A stretch of DNA of 11,271 nt from Bacilli bacterium (GTDB lineage Bacteria; Bacillota_I; Bacilli_A; RF39; UBA660), in NCBI GenBank assembly GCA_017476705.1, contig JAFUZI010000003.1, positions 1-11,271 of the forward strand, in the 5' to 3' direction. The translations under genes and the position numbers were made by a program. The first letter of the stretch is position 1; every line of letters begins with the position of its first letter. Below the pieces are notes generated by a model. That model was not told the DNA's origin. It saw only the letters and a list, made by a program, of their open reading frames with translations, and made no database searches. This document shows positions 5,606 to 11,271 of this stretch, piece after piece.

Positions 5606-5645
5606 CCCCTTTTTTGACTAAATAGTCATTCTTTTATGTCTGTTC
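5606..5645 (+). repeat. Pyrimidine-rich element, copy B (antisense to small RNA 3)
   Basis: CCCC, six T, the palindrome GACTAAATAGTC, ATTCTTTTATG, T, CTGTTC. It is a direct repeat of copy A about 87-100 bases away. It is apparently transcribed from the opposite strand, so its transcript is complementary to sRNA-2. Confidence 0.65.
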
Positions 5646-5674
5646 CCAGAATAAGCTTACTAGCTTACATTTAA

Positions 5675-5683
5675 AGTATAACA
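5675..5683 (-). promoter_or_regulatory. Extended -10 promoter of small RNA 3
   Basis: The minus strand reads TGTTATACT, a TGn-extended -10. No good -35 box is found 16-18 bases upstream, so the call is moderate. Predicted start is near 5668. Confidence 0.45.
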
Positions 5684-5728
5684 TAGGTTTTGTAAAATTA
5701 AAGATAAAATAAATCTTTTTTTTATATC

Positions 5729-5757
5729 TTGACACATTTTTACACGCCTTTTTAATT
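5729..5757 (+). promoter_or_regulatory. Possible promoter of the plus-strand hypothetical gene
   Basis: Perfect TTGACA (5729-5734), 17 bases, then TTAATT (5752-5757, three of six matches). The -35 is strong and the -10 weak. The leader to the chosen start would be about 65 bases. Confidence 0.45.
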
Positions 5758-5827
5758 AATATTTTTTTAAATGGTTTATAGTTTGACTATAAATATTTAT
5801 TCCTTTATAATTTTATTAGGTGATATT

Positions 5828-6388
5828 ATGAATTTTGAAAATATGAATTTTGATATAAAAAGTTATATTTCATCTAGTGATTTAGATGGTTTAAATAGAA
5901 TTAAAATTTATTTGGATTATGCTTTAAATACTACTATTAGAAAGCAAATGCCTGATATTAATTTTAATGATGAGAAATTATACGCTAAAGAACTTTTAAG
6001 AAACTATTTAAAAGGTGATATGCATTCATTTACAGGTAAAAACAATATTAGAAATAATATTTATACTATTGGTAATGAACTATTAATTAAATTATTTTTA
6101 AAATGTATGATTGAAAAACATGCATACAATACTTTAATTAGAAAAATTGAAGGAAGTAATGATTATAACGATCAATGTTGCAATTATATTACTAATTTAA
6201 TTGGAAGAAAACACTATGAAGATATAATTAAATGGTTAATGGATGATTTTGATAATATTGAAGAATTAATTAATAATTATGTTAATATTTATTATCAAAG
6301 AAATTTTGATGAATGTAACGACTTACAAAAACTAGCTTTTAAAGGTGAGGATACTAAAAAAGCTATGGAAGTTTTAGACTTAATATAA
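5828..6388 (+). CDS. Hypothetical protein, no recognised family
   Basis: The only plus-strand gene, encoding 186 residues from the ATG at 5828, which is chosen because AGGTG lies five bases upstream. An in-frame ATG at 5771 lacks any ribosome site and would add a hydrophobic N-terminus. The protein looks soluble and mainly alpha-helical, rich in Asn, Ile, Lys and Asp (for example LLRNYLKGDMHSFTGKNNIR). It has three cysteines, two adjacent (DQCCNY, about residue 136). No catalytic motif, signal peptide or membrane helix is visible. Opposite orientation to its neighbours and its place beside the sRNA cluster suggest an accessory insertion, but base composition does not stand out. Function unknown. 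Confidence 0.7.
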   Translation: MNFENMNFDIKSYISSSDLDGLNRIKIYLDYALNTTIRKQMPDINFNDEKLYAKELLRNYLKGDMHSFTGKNNIRNNIYTIGNELLIKLFLKCMIEKHAYNTLIRKIEGSNDYNDQCCNYITNLIGRKHYEDIIKWLMDDFDNIEELINNYVNIYYQRNFDECNDLQKLAFKGEDTKKAMEVLDLI

Positions 6389-6413
6389 AAAAAACAAGAT
6401 AATTATCTTGTTT
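6388..6413. terminator. Bidirectional terminator between convergent genes
   Basis: The perfect palindrome CAAGATAATTATCTTG (6395-6410) is flanked by an A-run on the left and a T-run on the right, so it works in both directions. It serves the plus-strand gene ending at 6388 and the minus-strand gene whose stop codon (6403-6405) lies inside the stem. Confidence 0.85.
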
Positions 6414-6765
6414 TTTGTTTACTTGATTCTAGGCTTCTAGCTCTAATTACATTATATATATCTAAAAGTCTTGCTTTACTAACATATTGTTTTTCAATTT
6501 CTTCTTTTGTTAAATATTCTTCTATATTATTAATTTTTGATACATAAGTTTTACCAAATTTTTGCTTTTCAACACTTGAAGTTAATTTATACACATCTTC
6601 TGTAAATATTTCTAAATATTTTTGCTTTTTACCCTCTTCTGTTGGAACCTTATAAAATATATATGGGCCATCAATATAAGAAGTAACTACTTTTTTACCT
6701 CCTATAGCTGCTATGGTAATTCTATTTCCTATCATTAAGTTTTCTATTAAATATTGATCATACAT
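6403..6765 (-). CDS. Hypothetical protein, 120 residues
   Basis: A small basic protein with no signal peptide or membrane helix. The first half looks like a beta-rich domain (NRITIAAIGGKKVVTSYIDG, then GPYIFYKVPTEEG and KYLEIFTEDVYKL). The second half looks helical (NIEEYLTKEEIEKQYVSKAR) and ends in a Lys/Arg-rich tail. I recognise no family. The start is supported by AAGGAGG seven bases upstream, and the gene has its own promoter and terminator, so it is a single-gene unit. Confidence 0.75.
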   Translation of the reverse strand: MYDQYLIENLMIGNRITIAAIGGKKVVTSYIDGPYIFYKVPTEEGKKQKYLEIFTEDVYKLTSSVEKQKFGKTYVSKINNIEEYLTKEEIEKQYVSKARLLDIYNVIRARSLESSKQKTR

Positions 6766-6797
6766 GGTTTTTCCTCCTTTTTATCAAACGCTGCAAT

Positions 6798-6825
6798 ATT
6801 ATACCATATAATTTATAAATGGCAA
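6798..6825 (-). promoter_or_regulatory. Promoter of the 120-residue hypothetical gene
   Basis: TTGCCA (6820-6825, five of six matches), 16 bases, then TATAAT (6798-6803) with an upstream TGG giving an extended -10. Confidence 0.7.
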
Positions 6826-6842
6826 ATTTAGAAACTAGAAAT

Positions 6843-6868
6843 AAAAAAAAGTCTTATTATTAAGACTT
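6843..6868 (-). terminator. Terminator of the tRNA operon
   Basis: AAGTCTTA and TAAGACTT form an eight-base-pair stem with a four-base loop, followed on the minus strand by a run of T, 13 bases after the tRNA-Glu CCA end. Confidence 0.8.
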
Positions 6869-6880
6869 CATACTTCTAAC

Positions 6881-6957
6881 TGGTGACCAGTACGGGATTC
6901 GGACCCGTGAATGCTGCCGTGAAAGGGCAGTGTGTTAAGCCGCTTCACCAACTGGCC
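6881..6957 (-). tRNA. tRNA-Glu (UUC), with unusual D- and T-loops
   Basis: Acceptor stem GGCCAGT/ACTGGTC (one G-U pair), D stem GTG/CAC, anticodon stem CTGCC/GGCAG with loop CTTTCAC (anticodon UUC), T stem ACGGG/CCCGT, discriminator A and an encoded CCA. Two oddities stand out. The T-loop reads TCCGAAT instead of TTCGAAT, replacing the nearly universal U55. The D-loop has one extra base after the GG (GCGGCTTAA where GCGGTTAA is usual). It is otherwise a typical Firmicutes tRNA-Glu and is co-transcribed with tRNA-Asn. Confidence 0.92.
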
Positions 6958-6965
6958 AAAAAAAA

Positions 6966-7041
6966 TGGCGCCTAATGTAGGACTCGAACCTACGACCTAT
7001 CGGTTAACAGCCGAGTGCTCTACCAACTGAGCTAATTAGGC
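6966..7041 (-). tRNA. tRNA-Asn (GUU)
   Basis: Acceptor stem GCCTAAT/ATTAGGC with seven perfect pairs, D stem GCTC/GAGC, anticodon loop CTGTTAA (anticodon GUU), T arm GTAGG/CCTAC with the normal loop TTCGAGT, discriminator G and an encoded CCA. The outermost anticodon-stem pair is a C-U mismatch. It lies eight bases upstream of tRNA-Glu in the same transcript. Confidence 0.95.
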
Positions 7042-7054
7042 ATTTGACTTCTTA

Positions 7055-7083
7055 ATTATATACTAAAAATTTAAGATGTGCAA
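7055..7083 (-). promoter_or_regulatory. Promoter of the tRNA operon
   Basis: TTGCAC (7078-7083), 17 bases, perfect TATAAT (7055-7060) on the minus strand, ending 13 bases before tRNA-Asn. Confidence 0.65.
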
Positions 7084-7163
7084 GTACTTTTTCTAAGTTT
7101 TTTTATTTTTTTTAATTTTATTACAACTACATTATTATTATACTATTTTTTTTAATAAATATT

Positions 7164-7191
7164 AAAAAAAAGTGATTATTATCACTTTTTT
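7164..7191 (-). terminator. Terminator after the thioredoxin-like gene
   Basis: GTGAT and ATCAC around a four-base loop, extended by A/T pairs, followed on the minus strand by eight T. The gene's stop codon overlaps the stem. The stretch 7084-7163 shows nothing else beyond low-complexity A/T. Confidence 0.7.
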
Positions 7192-7912
7192 ATTTTTTAA
7201 ATCCATTATTACTTAAGAATGATGCGAATTGTTCATATTCAGAATATCCTGCCCAAGAATCTTTTAATTTTCCTTTTTCAAATACTAATACTTGTGGAGT
7301 AAGTCCAAACTGACCACATCTTTCTTCTACTGTTGCATTTTCTGGATCAACGCATCCTTCTTCATACATTCTAGCAGCACCACCAAATTTAGCTAAAGCT
7401 TCTTGATCGTCTTGAGCGACTTTATTAATATCAATATAGATAGTTTTATATCCAAATTCCTTTTGAGCTTTTTGAAGTGTTGGTAAGAATTTAACACAGA
7501 AACTACATTGTGCTCTACCAATATATACTAATACTTTTTTACCTTTTTTAATTTTAGAAATTGCATCAGTAGTATTTAACTCTTCAAACATAGATACATC
7601 ATATGATGATTCTTCACTGCTTGATGATGTATTATTTGAACTTTTTGTATTATTTGAAATAACAACTCCAAGTAAAATGATTACAAGGATAAGAGTTGCT
7701 ACAGTTAAATACATAATGAAATTTAATTTTTGTTCACAATTACATCCACAGTTACATTCTTTACATTCGCATTTTTCTACTTCTTTAACAGGAGTAGCTT
7801 TAACTTCTACTTTTTTAGCAGGTGCTTTTTTTGCTGCTGTTTTAGTAGATGCTTTTTTAACAGTAGTTGTCTTTTTTGCTACTGGCTTTTTAACAGTTTT
7901 CTTTTCTTCCAT
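7190..7912 (-). CDS. Membrane-anchored thioredoxin-like protein with CSFC motif
   Basis: 240 residues in four parts. Residues 1-47 are a Lys/Ala-rich basic tail (repeats of KKAPAKK type, like histone H1 tails). Residues 48-59 hold six cysteines (CECKECNCGCNC). Residues 65-86 are one membrane helix. After a Ser/Asn-rich linker, a thioredoxin fold follows with CSFC at 136-139, a second cysteine pair (C187, C199) and the cis-proline TP at 205-206. By the positive-inside rule the tail and cysteine cluster are cytoplasmic and the thioredoxin domain is outside. The CSFC domain resembles bacteriocin-accessory (PedC-like) thioredoxins, which handle disulfides in exported proteins. The start follows GGAGG by seven bases. 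It may be co-transcribed with smc, which ends 38 bases upstream without a terminator. Confidence 0.8.
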   Translation of the reverse strand: MEEKKTVKKPVAKKTTTVKKASTKTAAKKAPAKKVEVKATPVKEVEKCECKECNCGCNCEQKLNFIMYLTVATLILVIILLGVVISNNTKSSNNTSSSSEESSYDVSMFEELNTTDAISKIKKGKKVLVYIGRAQCSFCVKFLPTLQKAQKEFGYKTIYIDINKVAQDDQEALAKFGGAARMYEEGCVDPENATVEERCGQFGLTPQVLVFEKGKLKDSWAGYSEYEQFASFLSNNGFKK

Positions 7913-7930
7913 ATTATTACCTCCATTATA

Positions 7931-7939
7931 ATTGTATCA
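7931..7939 (-). promoter_or_regulatory. Possible extended -10 promoter for the thioredoxin-like gene
   Basis: The minus strand reads TGATACAAT, a TGn-extended -10 with one mismatch, 19-27 bases before the start codon. A TTGACA nearby is too close to act as its -35. The site overlaps a ten-base match to small RNA 2, and readthrough from smc is equally possible. Confidence 0.35.
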
Positions 7940-7950
7940 CACTTGTCAAG

Positions 7951-10896
7951 TTATTTATCAAAATCTTCTAATTTAACACTTACAAGTTTTGATACACCTG
8001 ATTCTTGCATTGTAATACCATATAGGGTATTTGCATATTCCATTGTTCTTTTCTTATGTGTTATTAAAATAAACTGTGTTTGATCTTTAAATTTAGTTAT
8101 ATATTCACCAAAACTATCAACGTTTGCCTCATCTAATGCGGCTTCTACCTCATCTAACACACAGAAAGGTACACTACGTGATTTTAATATTGCAAATAAT
8201 AAACTAATTGCAGTAAATGTTTTTTCTCCACCTGATAAAAGTGTAATACTTTTTAAACTCTTACCTGGAGGAGATGCAATTATCTCTATTCCAGTTTCAA
8301 GTAAATTATCAGGGTCAGTTAATTTAAGATATGCATTACCACCCTTGAATAATTCTTTAAATGTTTCTGTGAAGTTTTGATTTATAACTTTAAATGCTGC
8401 CTCAAACTCAGTTTTCATTACTTCATCCATTTCATTTATAATCTCTAGAAGTGTATCTTCAGCTTTTGTTAAATCATCTCTTTGAGCAATTAAGAATTCA
8501 TATCTCTCACTTACTTTTACATACTCTTCTATTGCATCCAAGTTAACATTTCCTAAATCACGTATTATTTTCTTTAATTTATCTACTTTTTCTCGAGCTA
8601 GTTCTGAATCAATTTCAAGTGTATATTCACCTTTTGCTTTTTCATAAGTCATAGAATATGTTTCATTTAATCTATTTAGTAAGTTATCTAATTTTACATC
8701 CATTCTATTCACTTCAATTTCAAGGGCTTTTAACTCCTTACTTTTTTGATTAAATAAACTATTCTCACGTTTTATTGTAAATTCAAACTCTTCTTGTTCA
8801 TTTTTTAAAGATATCTTTTGATTTTGAAGTCTATTTAATACCTCTTCTAGTTCATTTTTACGCGCTAATACATCATAGTATTCATTAATAACGCTCTCTT
8901 CTTCACTAGATAGTGTATTACTAATTAAGCCTTGTGTATCGCTTTCTTCTTTTATATAGTCTTCTAATTTGTTTTTTAAATCAATTAAATTATTATTTTT
9001 TACTTTAAAGTATTCTTCTTTACTAATTAAATCTCGATTTATGATATATAATTTATCTTCTTTTGATTTTAAATCATAATCACTTGTATTTATTTTTTCT
9101 TCTAATGTTTTTACCTCATCTATTACATTTTCTTCTTCTTTAAGTAAGTGTTCTAATTCATATTTTTCTGTAATTGTATTTTTTTGCTTTAATTGAGTAC
9201 CACCTGTAAGAGAACCTCCTACATGTAGAAGTGTTCCATCAAGTGTAACTATTCTATATGTATGATTTATTAAATTACTTATTTTATTTGCATTATCTAT
9301 ATTATCTACTACAATTACATTACCTAATTGATTTTCTATTATGTTTTTATATATTGGATTATATTTAACAAGATTAGAAGCTATATCTATAAAGCCTTCA
9401 GAATTTTTTATTTTAGATAAAATATCATTTGATATAATTCTAGATTTTATAATATTAAGTGGGAAGAATGTTGCTCTTCCTAAGTTATTTTGTTTTAAAT
9501 AGCCAATTGCATCTTTAGCACATAGTTCATTATCAACAATTATGTTATTTATAGCTGATGCAAGTGATGTTGATATAGCTATTGAATAAACTTCATCTAC
9601 ATCTATAACATTACCTATTGTATCATGTACTTTTAATTTTGGATTATTTAAAACATTTCTAACTCCACTAGGTAGAGTATTATTGTTTTCTATTGAATTT
9701 CTTAAATATTCTATTTTGTTTTGAACATTTATTTTAACTCCAAGTTTGTTATTTAGCTCTTTTTCTAAGTTTTGTTTTGATGCTTTTATTTTAGATATAT
9801 TAGTCTCTTCTACTTCATATTTTTTCTTTAAATCAAGTAGTTCTTCTTTTAATGTTTCAATTTCATTATTTATCTTATCAGCTTCTACTTCACATTTAGC
9901 TTTAGCTTCTTTTATATTTATTAAATTATCATGTAGTTTAGGGTCATTTGATGCATATTTTTTTCTTTCTAATATGATATTTTTGCGCCCATTTATCTTT
10001 TCTACTTCTTCTGTTGTTTTTATTAAATTTTTATTAGTTTCATTTATATCATTTTCAAGTTTTGATATTTTAACTTTATATTCTTCTATCTTAGATTCAT
10101 TTGTAGAGTTTAATGTAGTTGATTTTATTATTTCTTTATTAAGCTCTTCTATTTTATTCTTTTTAGTTTGATATGTATCATTTAAGCTTGTTATATCATG
10201 TGTTATTAAAGATATTTCTAAGTCTTTTAATTCACTTGATTTTTCTTTATAAATTAGTGCTTTATCTCTTTGTTCTTTTAATGGATTTACTTGTGTTTCT
10301 AATTCACTTATTATATCGCCTACACGATTCATATTATCATGAGTTCTATCTAATTTTCTTATAGCTTCTTCTTTTCTTCTTTTATATTTAAGTACTCCTG
10401 CCGCTTCTTCAAATATTACTCTTCTATCACTTGGTTTATTTAAAATAATTTCTTCTACTTTACCTTGTGAGATAATATTAAATGATTCTTTTGCGATACC
10501 TGTATCTAGTAGTAAATCTGTTACATCTTTTAGTCTACATTTTTCATCATTGATAAAATATTCATTAGTACCATCTCTATATACTCTTCTTTTTATTGAT
10601 ACTTCAGTATAGTCAAGTGGCAAGTATTTATCTGTATTATCGAATATTAGTGTTACTGATGCGACATTTTGTTCTTTTCTTGATTTAGATCCTGAGAATA
10701 TTACATCAGTCATATTTCCTTCTCCACGAAGGGATTTTACTGATTGTTCTCCTAGTACCCATCTAATTGCATCTACTACATTTGATTTACCTGATCCATT
10801 AGGTCCAACTATTCCAGTTATACCATTATCAAGTTCTATATTTATTTTATCAGCAAATGATTTAAATCCACTTGCTACTATTTTCTTTAAGTACAT
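7951..10896 (-). CDS. smc: Chromosome segregation ATPase SMC, short-armed form
   Basis: SMC dimers with ScpA/ScpB extrude DNA loops and align chromosome arms. The 981-residue protein shows the whole architecture: an N-terminal ATPase head with Walker A GPNGSGKS (31-38) and Q-loop GEQS, a coiled coil (about 165-405), a hinge (about 405-570, with GNVIDVDEVYSIAI and the glycine-rich GGSLTGG), a returning coil, and a C-terminal head with signature LLSGGEK (about 884-890) and Walker B FCVLDEVEAALDEAN (about 910-925). Bacillus subtilis SMC has 1186 residues; the missing 200 or so come from both coiled arms, while heads and hinge are full size. The start follows AGGGTGA. The usual neighbours rnc and ftsY are absent here, and scpAB are not in the window. 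Confidence 0.97.
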   Translation of the reverse strand: MYLKKIVASGFKSFADKINIELDNGITGIVGPNGSGKSNVVDAIRWVLGEQSVKSLRGEGNMTDVIFSGSKSRKEQNVASVTLIFDNTDKYLPLDYTEVSIKRRVYRDGTNEYFINDEKCRLKDVTDLLLDTGIAKESFNIISQGKVEEIILNKPSDRRVIFEEAAGVLKYKRRKEEAIRKLDRTHDNMNRVGDIISELETQVNPLKEQRDKALIYKEKSSELKDLEISLITHDITSLNDTYQTKKNKIEELNKEIIKSTTLNSTNESKIEEYKVKISKLENDINETNKNLIKTTEEVEKINGRKNIILERKKYASNDPKLHDNLINIKEAKAKCEVEADKINNEIETLKEELLDLKKKYEVEETNISKIKASKQNLEKELNNKLGVKINVQNKIEYLRNSIENNNTLPSGVRNVLNNPKLKVHDTIGNVIDVDEVYSIAISTSLASAINNIIVDNELCAKDAIGYLKQNNLGRATFFPLNIIKSRIISNDILSKIKNSEGFIDIASNLVKYNPIYKNIIENQLGNVIVVDNIDNANKISNLINHTYRIVTLDGTLLHVGGSLTGGTQLKQKNTITEKYELEHLLKEEENVIDEVKTLEEKINTSDYDLKSKEDKLYIINRDLISKEEYFKVKNNNLIDLKNKLEDYIKEESDTQGLISNTLSSEEESVINEYYDVLARKNELEEVLNRLQNQKISLKNEQEEFEFTIKRENSLFNQKSKELKALEIEVNRMDVKLDNLLNRLNETYSMTYEKAKGEYTLEIDSELAREKVDKLKKIIRDLGNVNLDAIEEYVKVSERYEFLIAQRDDLTKAEDTLLEIINEMDEVMKTEFEAAFKVINQNFTETFKELFKGGNAYLKLTDPDNLLETGIEIIASPPGKSLKSITLLSGGEKTFTAISLLFAILKSRSVPFCVLDEVEAALDEANVDSFGEYITKFKDQTQFILITHKKRTMEYANTLYGITMQESGVSKLVSVKLEDFDK

Positions 10897-10919
10897 AAAA
10901 TCACCCTACAATCTTCTTA

Positions 10920-10949
10920 ATTATACTATATAAAGCCCTTTAAAATCAA
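10920..10949 (-). promoter_or_regulatory. smc promoter
   Basis: TTGATT (10944-10949), 18 bases, perfect TATAAT (10920-10925) on the minus strand. The leader is about 16-20 bases and carries the AGGGTGA ribosome site. Confidence 0.65.
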
Positions 10950-10975
10950 GAAAAAAACACCTTTTTAAGGTGTTA
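10950..10975 (-). terminator. Terminator after the partial right-edge gene
   Basis: AACACCTT and AAGGTGTT form an eight-base-pair stem with a three-base loop, followed on the minus strand by seven T. The gene's stop codon lies at the base of the stem. It isolates smc from the gene upstream. Confidence 0.85.
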
Positions 10976-11271
10976 TAAATAGTCTTTTAAAAAATCTATT
11001 GATTCTTGTTGAAATTTTAAATAGTCTTTAGCCATATTAATTATCTTTTTATCAGCATCGCCTTTAAATCTATCTATCTTACTTGTTATATCAACAACAC
11101 CCATAGTAAGACCTTGTGTTAGGATATGTGCGATATTAGAATCACTATTATCTTTCATAACATCCATCTTCATCATCATTGATGCACTCATTTTAGCCAT
11201 TGCTCCATTTTCTTTAATATCATCTGTATATTTTTTTACTAGTTTTTTTGATTCTTTATAGTAGTTTTCAT
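10973..11271 (-). CDS. Unknown alpha-helical protein, 3' part only (cut by window edge)
   Basis: The frame has no stop up to the right edge, so the ATG at 11200 is internal. The visible part has about 98 residues, beginning ENYYKESKKLVKKYTDDIK and ending FQQESIDFLKDYL. It looks like two or three amphipathic helices, with a Met-rich stretch (MAKMSASMMMKMDVMKD) and a Gly-containing turn (LTQGLTMGVVDI). There is no signal peptide or membrane helix in this part. The style suggests a helical bundle of a small cytoplasmic protein. I recognise no family, and the N-terminus is missing. Confidence 0.7.
   Translation of the reverse strand, partial: ENYYKESKKLVKKYTDDIKENGAMAKMSASMMMKMDVMKDNSDSNIAHILTQGLTMGVVDITSKIDRFKGDADKKIINMAKDYLKFQQESIDFLKDYL

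Larger units (their letters stand above)
5576..5668 (-). ncRNA. Candidate small RNA 3, convergent with small RNA 2
   Basis: An extended -10 and a T8 terminator define a minus-strand transcript of about 93 nt. Predicted elements: hairpin UAAGCU/AGCUUA, hairpin UCUG-GGAA-CAGA with a GNRA-type loop, CAUAAAAGAAU, hairpin UGACU/AGUCA, a G-containing single strand AAAAAAGGGGAAAAA, and the terminator. It meets sRNA-2 tail to tail and can pair with its linker. The promoter lacks a clear -35 box, so this is the least certain of the three RNAs. Confidence 0.45.

Noticed and set aside
5471..5668. tracrRNA, T-box leader, 4.5S or 6S RNA
   Set aside because: No CRISPR repeats or cas genes, no T-box GGUGGNACC core, no SRP GGAAG loop pattern and too short for 6S.
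5771..5827. Upstream ATG start for the plus-strand hypothetical gene
   Set aside because: It lacks a Shine-Dalgarno sequence, whereas the ATG at 5828 has AGGTG at proper spacing.
7677..8083. Overlapping plus-strand ORFs
   Set aside because: Antisense shadows of the thioredoxin-like gene and the end of smc; Phe/Ser-rich low-complexity products.
9746..10364. Plus-strand ORFs of 141 and 63 codons inside smc
   Set aside because: Shadows of the SMC coiled coil; composition is the complement of Lys/Glu/Asn codons.
10973..11200. Complete 75-residue gene starting at 11200
   Set aside because: The frame is open upstream to the window edge with protein-like sequence, and no ribosome site precedes that ATG.

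Overview
The window is AT-rich, uses TGG for Trp with no in-frame TGA, and carries strong Shine-Dalgarno sites, TGnTATAAT-type promoters and tight intrinsic terminators. Its gene set is that of a low-GC Gram-positive bacterium (SMC, RecG, DUF1292, NfeD plus SPFH, a GFTLIE prepilin). The best guess is a small-genome member of the Bacilli, such as an uncultured gut lineage related to Mollicutes. That placement is inference, since no marker gene for taxonomy is present.

Layout, left to right (mostly minus strand). Bases 1-433 hold a type IV pilin-like prepilin gene interrupted by an in-frame TAG. Bases 500-1818 are an nfeD/SPFH membrane pair. Bases 1891-3167 are a DUF1292 gene followed by a coiled-coil gene. 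Then comes recG (3380-5302, with an upstream extension discussed below). Bases 5348-5827 are a long non-coding stretch. A lone plus-strand gene of unknown function (5828-6388) converges on an unknown minus-strand gene (6403-6765) across a shared terminator. A tRNA-Asn/tRNA-Glu pair (6881-7041), a membrane-anchored thioredoxin-like gene (7190-7912), smc with shortened arms (7951-10896) and the end of an unknown helical gene (10973 to the right edge) complete the window.

The most interesting part is around recG. Three candidate small RNAs of about 90-105 nt, each with its own promoter and intrinsic terminator, flank the gene: sRNA-1 (minus, 3242-3340), sRNA-2 (plus, 5471-5573) and sRNA-3 (minus, 5576-5668). 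sRNA-2 contains UAGUAUCAC, the exact complement of a 9-mer in the recG ribosome-binding region and of the same 9-mer near the 5' end of sRNA-1. sRNA-1 and sRNA-2 share two further complementary blocks (CCCCCUGA with UCAGGGGG; CGAUAUUU with AAAUGUCG). sRNA-3 can pair with the 3' half of sRNA-2 through about 26 bp, because a pyrimidine-rich element is duplicated in direct orientation and read from opposite strands. This could be a local RNA circuit (repressor, decoy and antisense) controlling recG or distant mRNAs. It is read from sequence only and has not been tested.

Other notable points are a recG frame whose conserved KGIGPK start region lies upstream of any ATG/GTG/TTG and just after a strong promoter and a Shine-Dalgarno-like sequence, suggesting AUC initiation. 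A tRNA-Glu has the invariant T-loop U55 changed to C, and the thioredoxin-like protein has a six-cysteine cluster on the cytoplasmic side of its membrane helix.
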